This document shows, one piece after another, positions 36,381-43,922 of a stretch of 64,000 nucleotides of DNA (the first letter of the stretch is position 1; every line of letters starts with the position of its first letter). The position numbers were made by a program, and so were the translations under genes. This stretch comes from Ruminococcus sp. GTDB taxonomy: Bacteria > Bacillota > Clostridia > Oscillospirales > Ruminococcaceae. The stretch spans positions 1 through 64,000 of the forward strand of contig JAISHV010000102.1 of NCBI GenBank assembly GCA_031262495.1, given 5' to 3'. The notes under the pieces were generated by a model. That model saw nothing but the letters and a program-made list of their open reading frames with translations, was not told the origin of the DNA and ran no database searches.

Positions 36381-37229
36381 TTATTCTATTTCTTCCTCAC
36401 CCTCCGGGGCGATTTTAGAAAGCAGAATCGGCACAGGCAGGGCAATCAGACACATTACAATACCGACAAACCCTTGTATATTCCACAAAAATTCTTCATA
36501 CGGAAAAAGCGACGGGAGCGACCCTAACACAAACCCTCCGATTACGCAGTATGTAACCTTTCGGTGGTGCGAGAGCAGAAAGGCAATAGGTTTTGCCGAA
36601 ATAAATATCCCCGCGATAACAGAAACCGCAAAAATGAGTAAAACAGGTATATTCTCTGTCGGATGAGCTACCGCTGATGTAACAAGAAAATATATTCCGA
36701 GTACCATCATCATGGCAGACCCCGACAGCCCCGGCAGAACCATTGCCGCCGCTGTTACAATGCCGCCGACGGAGAGTTTGAGTATTGTAATAAACCCGAG
36801 AGAAGTTTCCGCTGTGTTATTTTCCGGGGTATGTATTTCGTAAATCCATAATCCTAAAATTAAAACTGCGCCGATGAGGAACGGTATTATATTTACGGGT
36901 TTAAGTTTTTCGAATTTTGTACATTCTTTATAAAATATAGGAACACTGCCTAATACTATCCCGAAAAAGAACATTTTTGTCGGCACAGGGAAATTCACGT
37001 TTAAAAAATTACTGACAAGAATTGAAGCAATGACAATCCCCAATATCATTCCGAATACCACAGGCAAGAGCAGCGGGAAATTTTTTACAAGTTTTTTAGG
37101 ATTTATTGTAACTGCATTAAGTAAGTCGTCATAGATATTAAGTATTATAGCGATTGTTCCGCCGCCGACTGATACCATTGTCGCAATACCCATCAGAACA
37201 CCTGTTATCAGGCGTTTAAGTAATAACAT
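36381..37229 (-). CDS. DUF368 polytopic membrane protein (PopT-type polyprenyl-phosphate transporter)
   Basis: About 282 residues with eight or more hydrophobic segments, starting 'LITGVLMGIATMVSVGGGTIAI' and carrying the family motif 'VLPGLSGSAMMMVLGIYF'. DUF368 proteins have been shown in other bacteria to recycle undecaprenyl phosphate across the membrane for cell wall synthesis. The ATG at 37229 is preferred over 37319 because GAGGTAAAA lies immediately upstream and 37319 overlaps the promoter. It converges on the dap operon. Confidence 0.88.
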   Translation of the reverse strand: MLLLKRLITGVLMGIATMVSVGGGTIAIILNIYDDLLNAVTINPKKLVKNFPLLLPVVFGMILGIVIASILVSNFLNVNFPVPTKMFFFGIVLGSVPIFYKECTKFEKLKPVNIIPFLIGAVLILGLWIYEIHTPENNTAETSLGFITILKLSVGGIVTAAAMVLPGLSGSAMMMVLGIYFLVTSAVAHPTENIPVLLIFAVSVIAGIFISAKPIAFLLSHHRKVTYCVIGGFVLGSLPSLFPYEEFLWNIQGFVGIVMCLIALPVPILLSKIAPEGEEEIE

Positions 37230-37290
37230 TTTTACCTCTTTTGTAAATTTTAGAAATTTGCAGAATGTGGATTTTTGACTGCTAAATAGT

Positions 37291-37319
37291 ATTATACTCT
37301 TAATTGAAAAAAATTGCAA
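37291..37319 (-). promoter_or_regulatory. Promoter of the DUF368 gene
   Basis: On the minus strand: TTGCAA, 17 bp, TATAAT. It is back to back with the rightward promoter at 37338-37366. Confidence 0.75.
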
Positions 37320-37337
37320 GAAATTTTGAAAAAATTA

Positions 37338-37366
37338 TTGACAATTTATATTTTCTATGATATACT
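37338..37366 (+). promoter_or_regulatory. Promoter of the zinc-ribbon protein / EAL unit
   Basis: TTGACA (37338-37343), 17 bp, TATACT (37361-37366) with a TGA extension. The leader to the ATG at 37486 is about 110 nt and AT-rich. Confidence 0.8.
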
Positions 37367-37485
37367 TTACTTGTGTAAATATGCTAAAATTCGACTTAAA
37401 TCGTTTAATCGTTTGTTAAAATTTACAGTGAATTACGCAAGGCGTTAAAAAAACTTAAAATTTTCCTTTGAAAGGGAATTTACAT

Positions 37486-38301
37486 ATGAATTGTCCCAAA
37501 TGCAAATCTGAAATCACAGAGGATTACGATTTTTGTTCAATCTGCGGCGCGAAACTCTCCGACATGGCAGATGATTTTGACGTTTCTCTTGATGAGGATG
37601 TTACGCCGAAATCAGAACATAAGAATAAAAAAAGCCGTAAACGGAAATTTCCCTCGAAAGCTGAGCTTTTAAAAAAAGCCAAAATCGCCGGGGTAGTTTT
37701 AGCCGTTATTGCTGTTTTGATTATAATTATTGTGATTATTGTATCGCTGCGGAGCTCAGAGGGTGAACGTGTTGCTGCTGCGGTACCTCTGGGGCGCACT
37801 ATTGATATTGTACAAAAAGAAACCGGTGTTGAGTTTAAACAATTTTCGGCATATGCATATATGAGACAGATTTCTGAATACGATTATGTGTATGAGTCTG
37901 ATGAAAAGATTAATGTTGACGGTATTGAACTGCCTCAATGGGCGGTTCTGCTCGCACAAAGTGCCTCTAAAAACATATATAAAGTTGTTTATTTCGACTT
38001 TACACAGCTTCATAAATCATGGAAAGGTGTCACCAAAGCTAACAAATTTGACATAAACACCGTTGAGTATAAAGATAAATTCAGCAATGTAAAAAAACTC
38101 TTCGGACAGTCACCTTACGCCGTGATAACAACACTCGAACAAAACCGCAGTAAATGTATTTTCAGATATAATGCCGACGACGAACTCGGCAACAGTGCCG
38201 TCTATAATATCACGGTATCTCTTGATGATGCCGATGAAACGGTTATAGACATCACAGAAGAGGAAATCGACTATATAAATTTCTTCTTTTCGGCAGAATA
38301 A
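37486..38301 (+). CDS. Zinc-ribbon membrane-anchored protein of unknown function
   Basis: About 271 residues. The N-terminal zinc ribbon 'CPKCKSEITEDYDFCSICGAKL' is followed by an acidic stretch, a basic stop-transfer run and one membrane segment ('VVLAVIAVLIIIIVIIVSL', about 75-95). A ~175-residue C-terminal domain, probably outside the membrane, has no motif I recognise. The start at 37486 is supported by AAAGGGA 7 nt upstream. It lies 21 bp before the EAL gene, suggesting a shared transcript. Confidence 0.8.
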   Translation: MNCPKCKSEITEDYDFCSICGAKLSDMADDFDVSLDEDVTPKSEHKNKKSRKRKFPSKAELLKKAKIAGVVLAVIAVLIIIIVIIVSLRSSEGERVAAAVPLGRTIDIVQKETGVEFKQFSAYAYMRQISEYDYVYESDEKINVDGIELPQWAVLLAQSASKNIYKVVYFDFTQLHKSWKGVTKANKFDINTVEYKDKFSNVKKLFGQSPYAVITTLEQNRSKCIFRYNADDELGNSAVYNITVSLDDADETVIDITEEEIDYINFFFSAE

Positions 38302-38322
38302 ATTTAGGGAAATCAGTGCCAT

Positions 38323-39522
38323 ATGACAATAACACCCGATATAATCAGAGAAATTGTTGATAATGAGCAAATTTACATTGAGTTTCAGCCGATTTTTTCG
38401 ATAAATACTAAGAAAATTATCGGTGTTGAGGCTTTAAGCAGGGGCGTTTTCGGGAATTTAACCATTCCCCCGCTCACTATTTTTGAGTATTCAAAGTCAA
38501 TCGGTTTAACACTCGGAACAGATCGCCTATGCCGTAAAAAGGCATTAGAGGCATTTAAGTCACAGAATATTTCCGATACAATTTTTATAAATTTTGACAC
38601 ATCTTTGCTTGAGGATTCAGTTGATTATGAGGGGTTTTTGACTACAGTTTCCTCATATAATGTTCCCGCTGAAAATATCGTTATTGAAATTAACGGTGCG
38701 CGTATCAAAAATAACTTTAAGATGAGCGTCTTTGTAAATTTTTGCAGAGAAAGCGGATTTTTAATTGCCCTTGATAATATTATGTCAGTTGATGATGCCA
38801 ACACGTTAATCAGTCTTGCGAACCCCGACTTTATCAAAATCGACCGTGCTATTACTGCCGATATAGATACAGACGAAAACCACCGCAATATCTTTAAAGG
38901 CATTATAAATGCCGCTAAGCGCGTCGGAGCACTTACAATAGCCGTCGGCACGGAAACAGTCGATGAGGTTATTACCTGTATGCTGCTCGGTGCTGACTAT
39001 TTTCAAGGGTATTTCTTTTCGCGCCCTGAGCGTTTTAATCGTATTTATTCAACAGAAGTGCGCATAAAATTAGAAGAAGCCGCAAAACGGCTCAACATAA
39101 ATATAAAGAATAACCCTACCGCTGAAGGTGTTCGTATTGAGAACTATAAACGTATAATTTACAATTTAATAAGCCATCTTGCAGGGATACCCGAGACAGC
39201 TTATACGGCAGTTATGGAATCATTTTTAGGTGAAAACCCGGAGATTGAGTGTATCTTCCTGATAGACGAAAACGGCTTTCAAATTACACGGAGCATACTC
39301 CCGCCGAGTGTTGAAATAATGCCCGGATGCCACCCGGCTTTGCCCGGTGAGTCACATTCCATTAAGAATTATTTCTATGCAGTCCGCGAACAAATAGAAG
39401 ACCCATTCATTTCGGGACGCTACGTCTCCGAAGCTACAGGACACTACTGTAAAACAGTTTCATCTAAATTTTTCAGCGACAAAAGGAAAATGATTATCGC
39501 GTGTGTGGATTTAGTAATATGA
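38323..39522 (+). CDS. EAL-domain protein with PAS/Cache-like C-terminal domain (degenerate catalytic site)
   Basis: 399 residues. The EAL domain (~1-250) keeps 'GVEALSR' (EAL), 'FINFDTSLL' (Asn), 'DFIKIDRAI' (Lys) and 'QGYFFSRP'. The metal-binding DDFGTG loop is instead 'LDNIMSV', and LEITE is 'IEINGA'. The second Asp is therefore lost and c-di-GMP hydrolysis is doubtful. The C-terminal ~130 residues ('IFLIDENGFQITRSI...DPFISGRYVSEATGHYCKTVS') look like a YkuI-type PAS/Cache sensor. A c-di-GMP-binding or signal-sensing role is more likely than phosphodiesterase activity. Confidence 0.85.
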   Translation: MTITPDIIREIVDNEQIYIEFQPIFSINTKKIIGVEALSRGVFGNLTIPPLTIFEYSKSIGLTLGTDRLCRKKALEAFKSQNISDTIFINFDTSLLEDSVDYEGFLTTVSSYNVPAENIVIEINGARIKNNFKMSVFVNFCRESGFLIALDNIMSVDDANTLISLANPDFIKIDRAITADIDTDENHRNIFKGIINAAKRVGALTIAVGTETVDEVITCMLLGADYFQGYFFSRPERFNRIYSTEVRIKLEEAAKRLNINIKNNPTAEGVRIENYKRIIYNLISHLAGIPETAYTAVMESFLGENPEIECIFLIDENGFQITRSILPPSVEIMPGCHPALPGESHSIKNYFYAVREQIEDPFISGRYVSEATGHYCKTVSSKFFSDKRKMIIACVDLVI

Positions 39523-39563
39523 AAATCTATTGAGATACATTTAAACGTTGCATTGTCTGTGTT

Positions 39564-39724
39564 TACGGGCGGTCAAAGACCGCCCCTACAGATTCCTTAG
39601 TCGTTGCCCGACGGACTGTAGGGGCGAACTGTGTTCGCCCGTTGTTTCAGAGCAAATTCAATCAATTTCTTAAATGCATATTAGTATTAGAATGTGCGGG
39701 CGGGCGAGGTCGCCCGCCCCTACA
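39564..39724. repeat. Cluster of three family A palindromes
   Basis: TACGGGCGGTCAAAGACCGCCCCTACA (39564-39590), TGTAGGGGCGAACTGTGTTCGCCCGT (39617-39642) and TGCGGGCGGGCGAGGTCGCCCGCCCCTACA (39695-39724), in alternating orientation, between the convergent EAL and sigG genes. GCATATTAGTATTAG at 39677 echoes the outer arms of the 51.8 kb hairpin array. Confidence 0.88.
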
Positions 39725-39738
39725 ATGGCGAAGTAATG

Positions 39739-40509
39739 TTAGATATTACCCTTAATTTTGTCCAAAGTATTCTTCTCAAGTCTTGAAACTTGCGCCTGAC
39801 TGATTCCGATTTCGTTTGCAACTTCTACCTGTGTTTTACCGAGGAAGAACCTTAGATAGAGTATATTCTTTTCGCGCTCGTTAAGGTCGCCTATAGCTTC
39901 CTTTAAAAGGATTTCATCCAGCCAGTTGTTATCATCTGTTTTATCCCCCACTTGGTCGAGTACAAAGAGCGTATCACCGGCATCTGAATATACCGGTTCA
40001 TAGAGCGAAACAGGGTCTGTTACACTCTCAAGAGCTATAACCACATTCGCCTGCGGGCAATCTATAAGCTTTGCTATCTGCTCAATAGACGGGTCATGCT
40101 GATTCGCTGTGGTGAGTGTTTCTTTTGCCTGCATAGCTTTATATGCTAAGTCCCTAAGGCTACGGCTTACGCGAATGGGGTTATTGTCGCGCATATAACG
40201 TCTGACTTCCCCTGCTATCATCGGCACTGCGTATGTCGAAAACCTTACATCAAGTTCGGTATTAAAGTTGTCAATGGCTTTCATTAAACCGATACAACCC
40301 ACTTGAAAAAGGTCGTCCGCATTTTCGCCTCTGCCTAAAAATTTCTGTATTACACTCAAAACAAGCCGGAGATTGCCGCTTATAAGCTTGGTGCGAGCGG
40401 TTCTGTCGCCGTTTTTATATGCCTTTAAGAGTGCCGTTTTCTCAACCTCATTTAAAACCTTGAGTTTTGATGTATCAACACCGCTTATATCAACTTTATT
40501 AAAATGCAT
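39739..40509 (-). CDS. sigG: RNA polymerase sporulation sigma factor SigG
   Basis: 256 residues with sigma regions 2, 3 and 4. The N-terminus 'FNKVDISGVDTSKLKVLN' and region 2 'NLRLVLSVIQKFLGRGENADDLFQVGCIGLMKAIDNF' are characteristic of sigma-G, the late forespore factor. Region 4.2 ends 'LGKTQVEVANEIGISQAQVSRLEKNTL'. The ATG at 40509 (GGAAG just upstream) is preferred over 40614. The usual spoIIGA-sigE neighbours are absent. I could not define the promoter with confidence. Confidence 0.93.
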   Translation of the reverse strand: MHFNKVDISGVDTSKLKVLNEVEKTALLKAYKNGDRTARTKLISGNLRLVLSVIQKFLGRGENADDLFQVGCIGLMKAIDNFNTELDVRFSTYAVPMIAGEVRRYMRDNNPIRVSRSLRDLAYKAMQAKETLTTANQHDPSIEQIAKLIDCPQANVVIALESVTDPVSLYEPVYSDAGDTLFVLDQVGDKTDDNNWLDEILLKEAIGDLNEREKNILYLRFFLGKTQVEVANEIGISQAQVSRLEKNTLDKIKGNI

Positions 40510-40677
40510 AATATTCTTCCGTTCCGTTAACTCGAGATTTTCCGTGAAACACGGTATGTAAAAATCAGTAAATCTCATTAAGTACAGAAGAAATGTAATA
40601 TTAATTATTGACATCTAAGGGTTAATTATACATAGTCAAATTTCACAAATTTTATTGAAATTAAAAAAAGGAACGCC

Positions 40678-41694
40678 ATGAACGAACAAGAAAATGTTAC
40701 TCCAATGCCTCAGCCTATCCCCGAAATCTCCGAATATCCCGACAAAGCAGAACGCAAACAAATAAGGCGGCTTTATAATAAAAACGCTTTGATGTTTGTT
40801 ATTTATTATGTAACAGTCTTTGCTTTGAGCTTTATTTTAGTGGATCTGCCGGAATTCAGCCCGCCGATTGAAGCTCTGATAAATATCGGACTTACTCTTT
40901 CGCTTGAGATTATATGTATCGTTGTCGGTTTGAAAGTATTGAAACTGCATTTTGGCAGTTTCTTTAAAAGAGACGGTTTCGGTATAAGCACGGGACTGAA
41001 AACATGGGTTTGTTCACAAGGGGTTGGGTATGCAGCAAGCTTTATAAGCGTTATCATAATTATGGTTTTAAGTGTTTTTGTCAGCGACGGGTTTGAACTC
41101 GTTAACCCTGTCGCACAAGACTCAACCGGAGCTACCATAATAATGATGTTTTACGCGTCTCTGGGTGCGCCGATAATTGAAGAAATTTTATGCCGCGGAG
41201 TACTGCTTTTCGGTCTTGCGAAATATAACCGCCGTATGGCTATTGTTGTTTCGGCTGTTATGTTCGGTTTCTTTCACGGGAATATGCATCAGTTTATTTA
41301 TACAACAGCCTTAGGATTAATCTTTGCAATAGTTGACCTCAAATATAAATCCATTATTCCGAGTATAATTGCACATTTCGGCATAAACACAACATCCGTT
41401 ATTTTACAGCTCATTATGATGTTTTTAGGTATTGATATTACCGCTACGGCAAGTGTCGAAACAATAACCATCGAATATATTATCTTTACTTTAATCGCAG
41501 TCGGATTAATGCTGCTTTTTGTAACCCTCGCGATAGTCGTCGGCGTAACACATTTAAAGCGCGCCCGTGAGTATATACCACGCCCGAATAAACTCGGTAA
41601 AACACGCGGCTATCCCCTTTTATTCAGTTCTCCCTTAGTTTGGGTTGTTATCGTTTTATCAATTTTTCAAATCGCTGTTGTTCCGCTGTTATGA
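40678..41694 (+). CDS. CPBP-family intramembrane glutamic endopeptidase
   Basis: A 338-residue polytopic protein with about eight membrane segments. The CPBP/Abi motifs are present: 'APIIEEILCRGVLLFGL' (EExxxR), 'FGFFHGNMHQ' (FxxxH-like) and 'SIIPSIIAHFGINTT' (HxxxN). Relatives are CAAX-type prenyl proteases or bacteriocin-immunity proteins. The target is unknown. AAAAGGAACGCC precedes the ATG. It is monocistronic. Confidence 0.88.
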   Translation: MNEQENVTPMPQPIPEISEYPDKAERKQIRRLYNKNALMFVIYYVTVFALSFILVDLPEFSPPIEALINIGLTLSLEIICIVVGLKVLKLHFGSFFKRDGFGISTGLKTWVCSQGVGYAASFISVIIIMVLSVFVSDGFELVNPVAQDSTGATIIMMFYASLGAPIIEEILCRGVLLFGLAKYNRRMAIVVSAVMFGFFHGNMHQFIYTTALGLIFAIVDLKYKSIIPSIIAHFGINTTSVILQLIMMFLGIDITATASVETITIEYIIFTLIAVGLMLLFVTLAIVVGVTHLKRAREYIPRPNKLGKTRGYPLLFSSPLVWVVIVLSIFQIAVVPLL

Positions 41695-41757
41695 TTTTAC
41701 TTACTAAAAATAGGTAATACAAAAAATATGAACTGATTGTTAATTTTTCAAAAATGC

Positions 41758-41785
41758 TTGACAAATCTGAAAAACGTGATATACT
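41758..41785 (+). promoter_or_regulatory. Promoter of the hflX leader
   Basis: TTGACA (41758-41763), 16 bp, TATACT (41780-41785) with a TGA extension. It would give a leader of about 300 nt before hflX. Confidence 0.82.
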
Positions 41786-41836
41786 GTAAAGAGTGATTCG
41801 CTCGTCAGCGAAAATTTTATAAAGGCGGTTAAGAAG

Positions 41837-41911
41837 ATGCGTAACAACACAACTTATTTAAAATTACGTAAAATACGCACATTGCCGTCTGTAACGAGGA
41901 TTCTTGACTGA
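41837..41911 (+). CDS. 24-residue leader peptide upstream of hflX
   Basis: ATG at 41837 with AAAGGCGG ending 8 nt upstream; it ends at TGA 41911. The peptide MRNNTTYLKLRKIRTLPSVT... is basic and contains K/R-x-K/R words (KLR, KIR) of the type found in macrolide-arrested leader peptides. It lies between a strong promoter and an intrinsic terminator. Codons 11-14 (CGTAAAATACGC) can pair with the terminator (41942-41954). It is too short for the ORF track. Expression is inferred, not shown. Confidence 0.65.
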   Translation: MRNNTTYLKLRKIRTLPSVTRILD

Positions 41912-41934
41912 ATCCGAAGATTTTTCGGATATGC

Positions 41935-41965
41935 AATTCCCGCGTAGTTTTACGCGGGAATTTTT
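41935..41965 (+). terminator. Intrinsic terminator (attenuator) in the hflX leader
   Basis: AATTCCCGCGTA-GTTT-TACGCGGGAATT is a 12-bp perfect stem, followed by TTT(A). It sits 24 nt after the leader-peptide stop codon and 130 nt before hflX. A smaller hairpin ATCCGAA-GATTT-TTCGGAT precedes it at 41912-41930. Confidence 0.88.
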
Positions 41966-41971
41966 AGGTTA

Positions 41972-42080
41972 ACAGAAGTCAGATATCAGAAGTCAGAAGT
42001 CAGATTTTGAACGCTTCGCGTTCACTTCGTGACATTCATCAGTGTTCTGACCTCTGTCCTCTGATATCTGATTTCTGTGT
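41972..42080. repeat. Dispersed repeat B between the attenuator and hflX
   Basis: CAGAAGTCAGATATCAGAAGTCAGAAGTCAG, the core TTTTGAACGCTTCGCGTTCACTTCGTGACATTCATCAG, then TCTGACCTCTGTCCTCTGATATCTGATTTCTG. The core and right arm are nearly the same as at 21893-22005. Confidence 0.88.
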
Positions 42081-42095
42081 TAATGGAGGTTTTAT

Positions 42096-43364
42096 ATGAC
42101 TGAAAATATAAAAAAAGAAACACAAAAAGTTATACTCGTCTTAGCTGACACCGGTGAATATGATGCCGAAAGCTCACTTAAAGAGCTTACAGAGCTTGCG
42201 AAAACCGCCGGAGCAGAGGTTATCGGTCAGTGTGTTCAAAAAAAGCAAAACATAGACTCTGCGACTTACATCGGTTCGGGGCGGCTTATAGAACTCGGTG
42301 AACAAGCGGAGAGCCTTGAAGCGGATTTTGTCATTTTTGACACAGACTTAACCGCTGTTCAGATGAAAAACATCGAAAAAGTTGTGAAATGCAAAATCAT
42401 AGACCGTACGACTTTAATTCTCGACATATTCGCGGCGAACGCCAGAACGGCAGAGGGGCGAATTCAGGTTGAGCTTGCACAACTCAAATACTCATTGCCG
42501 CGCCTACAGGGCAAAGGGCTTGAAATGTCAAGAATCGGCGGCGGTTCTGCCGGCGGACTTTCAAACAGAGGTGCCGGCGAAACCAAACTTGAATACGACC
42601 GCCGTCACATTCGCCGCCGTATTCACACACTCACAGAAGAACTTGAGGAACTGAAAAAACGCCGTGAAGCAACGCGTTCCCGCCGAAAGAAAGACTCTGT
42701 TTTATCGGCGGCGATTGTCGGTTATACTAACGTCGGAAAATCGACTTTGCTCAATGCCTTGACTGATGCCGGTGTTTTGGCTGAAAACAAATTATTCGCG
42801 ACATTGGATACTACAGCGCGTTCGATTGAATTACCCGACGGGCGGAGTGTCTTACTCATTGATACGGTTGGTTTACTGCGGCGGCTGCCTCACCATCTTG
42901 TAGAGGCGTTTAAATCTACCCTTGAGGAAGCGGCATCGTGCGACTTGCTTATAAACATCATTGACCTCAGTTCCCCCGAAGGCTATGAACAGGCGCGTGT
43001 AACCGAATCTCTTTTGGCAGAACTCGGCTGCGGTGAAATCCCCCAAATCAATGTGCTCAACAAATGCGACAAAGTTTCCGATATAAATGACATTCGACTT
43101 GACTCAAAAACCGTAATGATTTCGGCAAAAAAAGGTTTCGGGATTGAAAAACTCCTTGAGTGTATCAGTCAAAATCTCCCTGCAACAACACTTCGCCGAA
43201 AATTTCTGATACCATTCAAAGAAGCGGCAATAACTGCCCAAATAAGAGAAAACGGCAAAATCTTCTCAGAAGATTTCACCGAAGACGGTATTGAAATTGA
43301 TTGTCTTATAGATGTGAAATTTTATGCGAAAATAGACAAATACAGAACAGAGGACAAAATTTGA
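42096..43364 (+). CDS. hflX: GTPase HflX (ribosome-splitting/rescue factor)
   Basis: 422 residues. The N-terminal ~190 form the HflX nucleotide-binding domain with 'YIGSGRLIELGEQ', 'TAEGRIQVELAQLKYSLPRL' and the glycine-rich 'GGSAGGLSNRGAGETKLE'. A coiled coil leads to the G domain: G1 'VGYTNVGKST', G3 'DTVGLL', G4 'NKCD'. HflX binds 50S subunits and splits stalled 70S ribosomes; an HflX homologue gives macrolide/lincosamide resistance in Listeria. TGGAGG precedes the ATG. The C-terminal 'YRTEDKI' is encoded by ACAGAACAGAGGACA, a repeat-B-like word. Confidence 0.95.
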   Translation: MTENIKKETQKVILVLADTGEYDAESSLKELTELAKTAGAEVIGQCVQKKQNIDSATYIGSGRLIELGEQAESLEADFVIFDTDLTAVQMKNIEKVVKCKIIDRTTLILDIFAANARTAEGRIQVELAQLKYSLPRLQGKGLEMSRIGGGSAGGLSNRGAGETKLEYDRRHIRRRIHTLTEELEELKKRREATRSRRKKDSVLSAAIVGYTNVGKSTLLNALTDAGVLAENKLFATLDTTARSIELPDGRSVLLIDTVGLLRRLPHHLVEAFKSTLEEAASCDLLINIIDLSSPEGYEQARVTESLLAELGCGEIPQINVLNKCDKVSDINDIRLDSKTVMISAKKGFGIEKLLECISQNLPATTLRRKFLIPFKEAAITAQIRENGKIFSEDFTEDGIEIDCLIDVKFYAKIDKYRTEDKI

Positions 43365-43375
43365 ATTATTCGTTT

Positions 43376-43452
43376 TGTAGGGGCGAACTGTGTTCGCCCG
43401 TCAACGTAAAAACGTATTTTGGGGTAACGGGCGACCACAGGTCGCCCCTACA
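43376..43452. repeat. Pair of family A elements in inverted orientation
   Basis: TGTAGGGGCGAACTGTGTTCGCCCGT (43376-43401) and ACGGGCGACCACAGGTCGCCCCTACA (43427-43452). The second provides the TAG stop codon of the DUF454 gene. Confidence 0.88.
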
Positions 43453-43849
43453 AATTCTGTATGCTGTTCTCTGCGGGAATTTCCTCAATCGGTTTCCCCT
43501 TCCTCCCGATTGTCAAAAGATGAATTGTCACAGCCACGCCTACAATGGGTAAGATTATAAAGAGTATCGGCTTTTGCGAAAAAAACATGGATAACCCCAA
43601 CGTCAGCCACAATGCGGCGATTGAAATTACACGAACCCGTGTTCTTATCGGTGTGCCTTTTTTATATGAATCTAAATATTCACGGAAAAAGCGTATACGA
43701 TAAATGACTTTATATACTCGCGGGCTTGCCGAAAAACACCCTGCCGACAAGAGTACAAACGGTGTCGTCGGCAGAATCGGTATTAAAATACCGATGCCGC
43801 CTAAAATGAGAAATATTACGCCGAAAATTAGTAAAATTATTCGTTTCAT
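43448..43849 (-). CDS. DUF454 (YbaN-like) small membrane protein
   Basis: 133 residues with two N-terminal and two C-terminal hydrophobic segments. The family core is 'GIGILIPILPTTPFVLLSAGCFSASP', then 'FREYLDSYKKG'. YbaN/DUF454 proteins are inner-membrane proteins of unknown function. The C-terminal ~10 residues run into a family A repeat, which supplies the stop. It lies 73 bp downstream of katA on the same strand and may be co-transcribed with it. Confidence 0.87.
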   Translation of the reverse strand: MKRIILLIFGVIFLILGGIGILIPILPTTPFVLLSAGCFSASPRVYKVIYRIRFFREYLDSYKKGTPIRTRVRVISIAALWLTLGLSMFFSQKPILFIILPIVGVAVTIHLLTIGRKGKPIEEIPAENSIQNL

Positions 43850-43871
43850 GATTAAATTTTTAAAAAAGGAA

Positions 43872-43890
43872 TTTGTCTGAAAGGCTTCTA
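43872..43890. repeat. Short repeat flanking katA (left copy)
   Basis: TTTGTCTGAAAGGCTTCTA; a close relative, CTTGTCTGAAAGATTTCTG, is at 45642-45660 on the other side of katA. Confidence 0.5.
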
Positions 43891-43922
43891 TTACTGACAG
43901 CTTTGCTCATACGAAAAAAATT

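Noticed and set aside
40600-40677. Promoter for the CPBP protease gene (TTGACA at 40608)
   Set aside because: The nearest TATA-like -10 is at the wrong spacing (13 bp) and the 17-bp position reads CATAGT, too weak to call.
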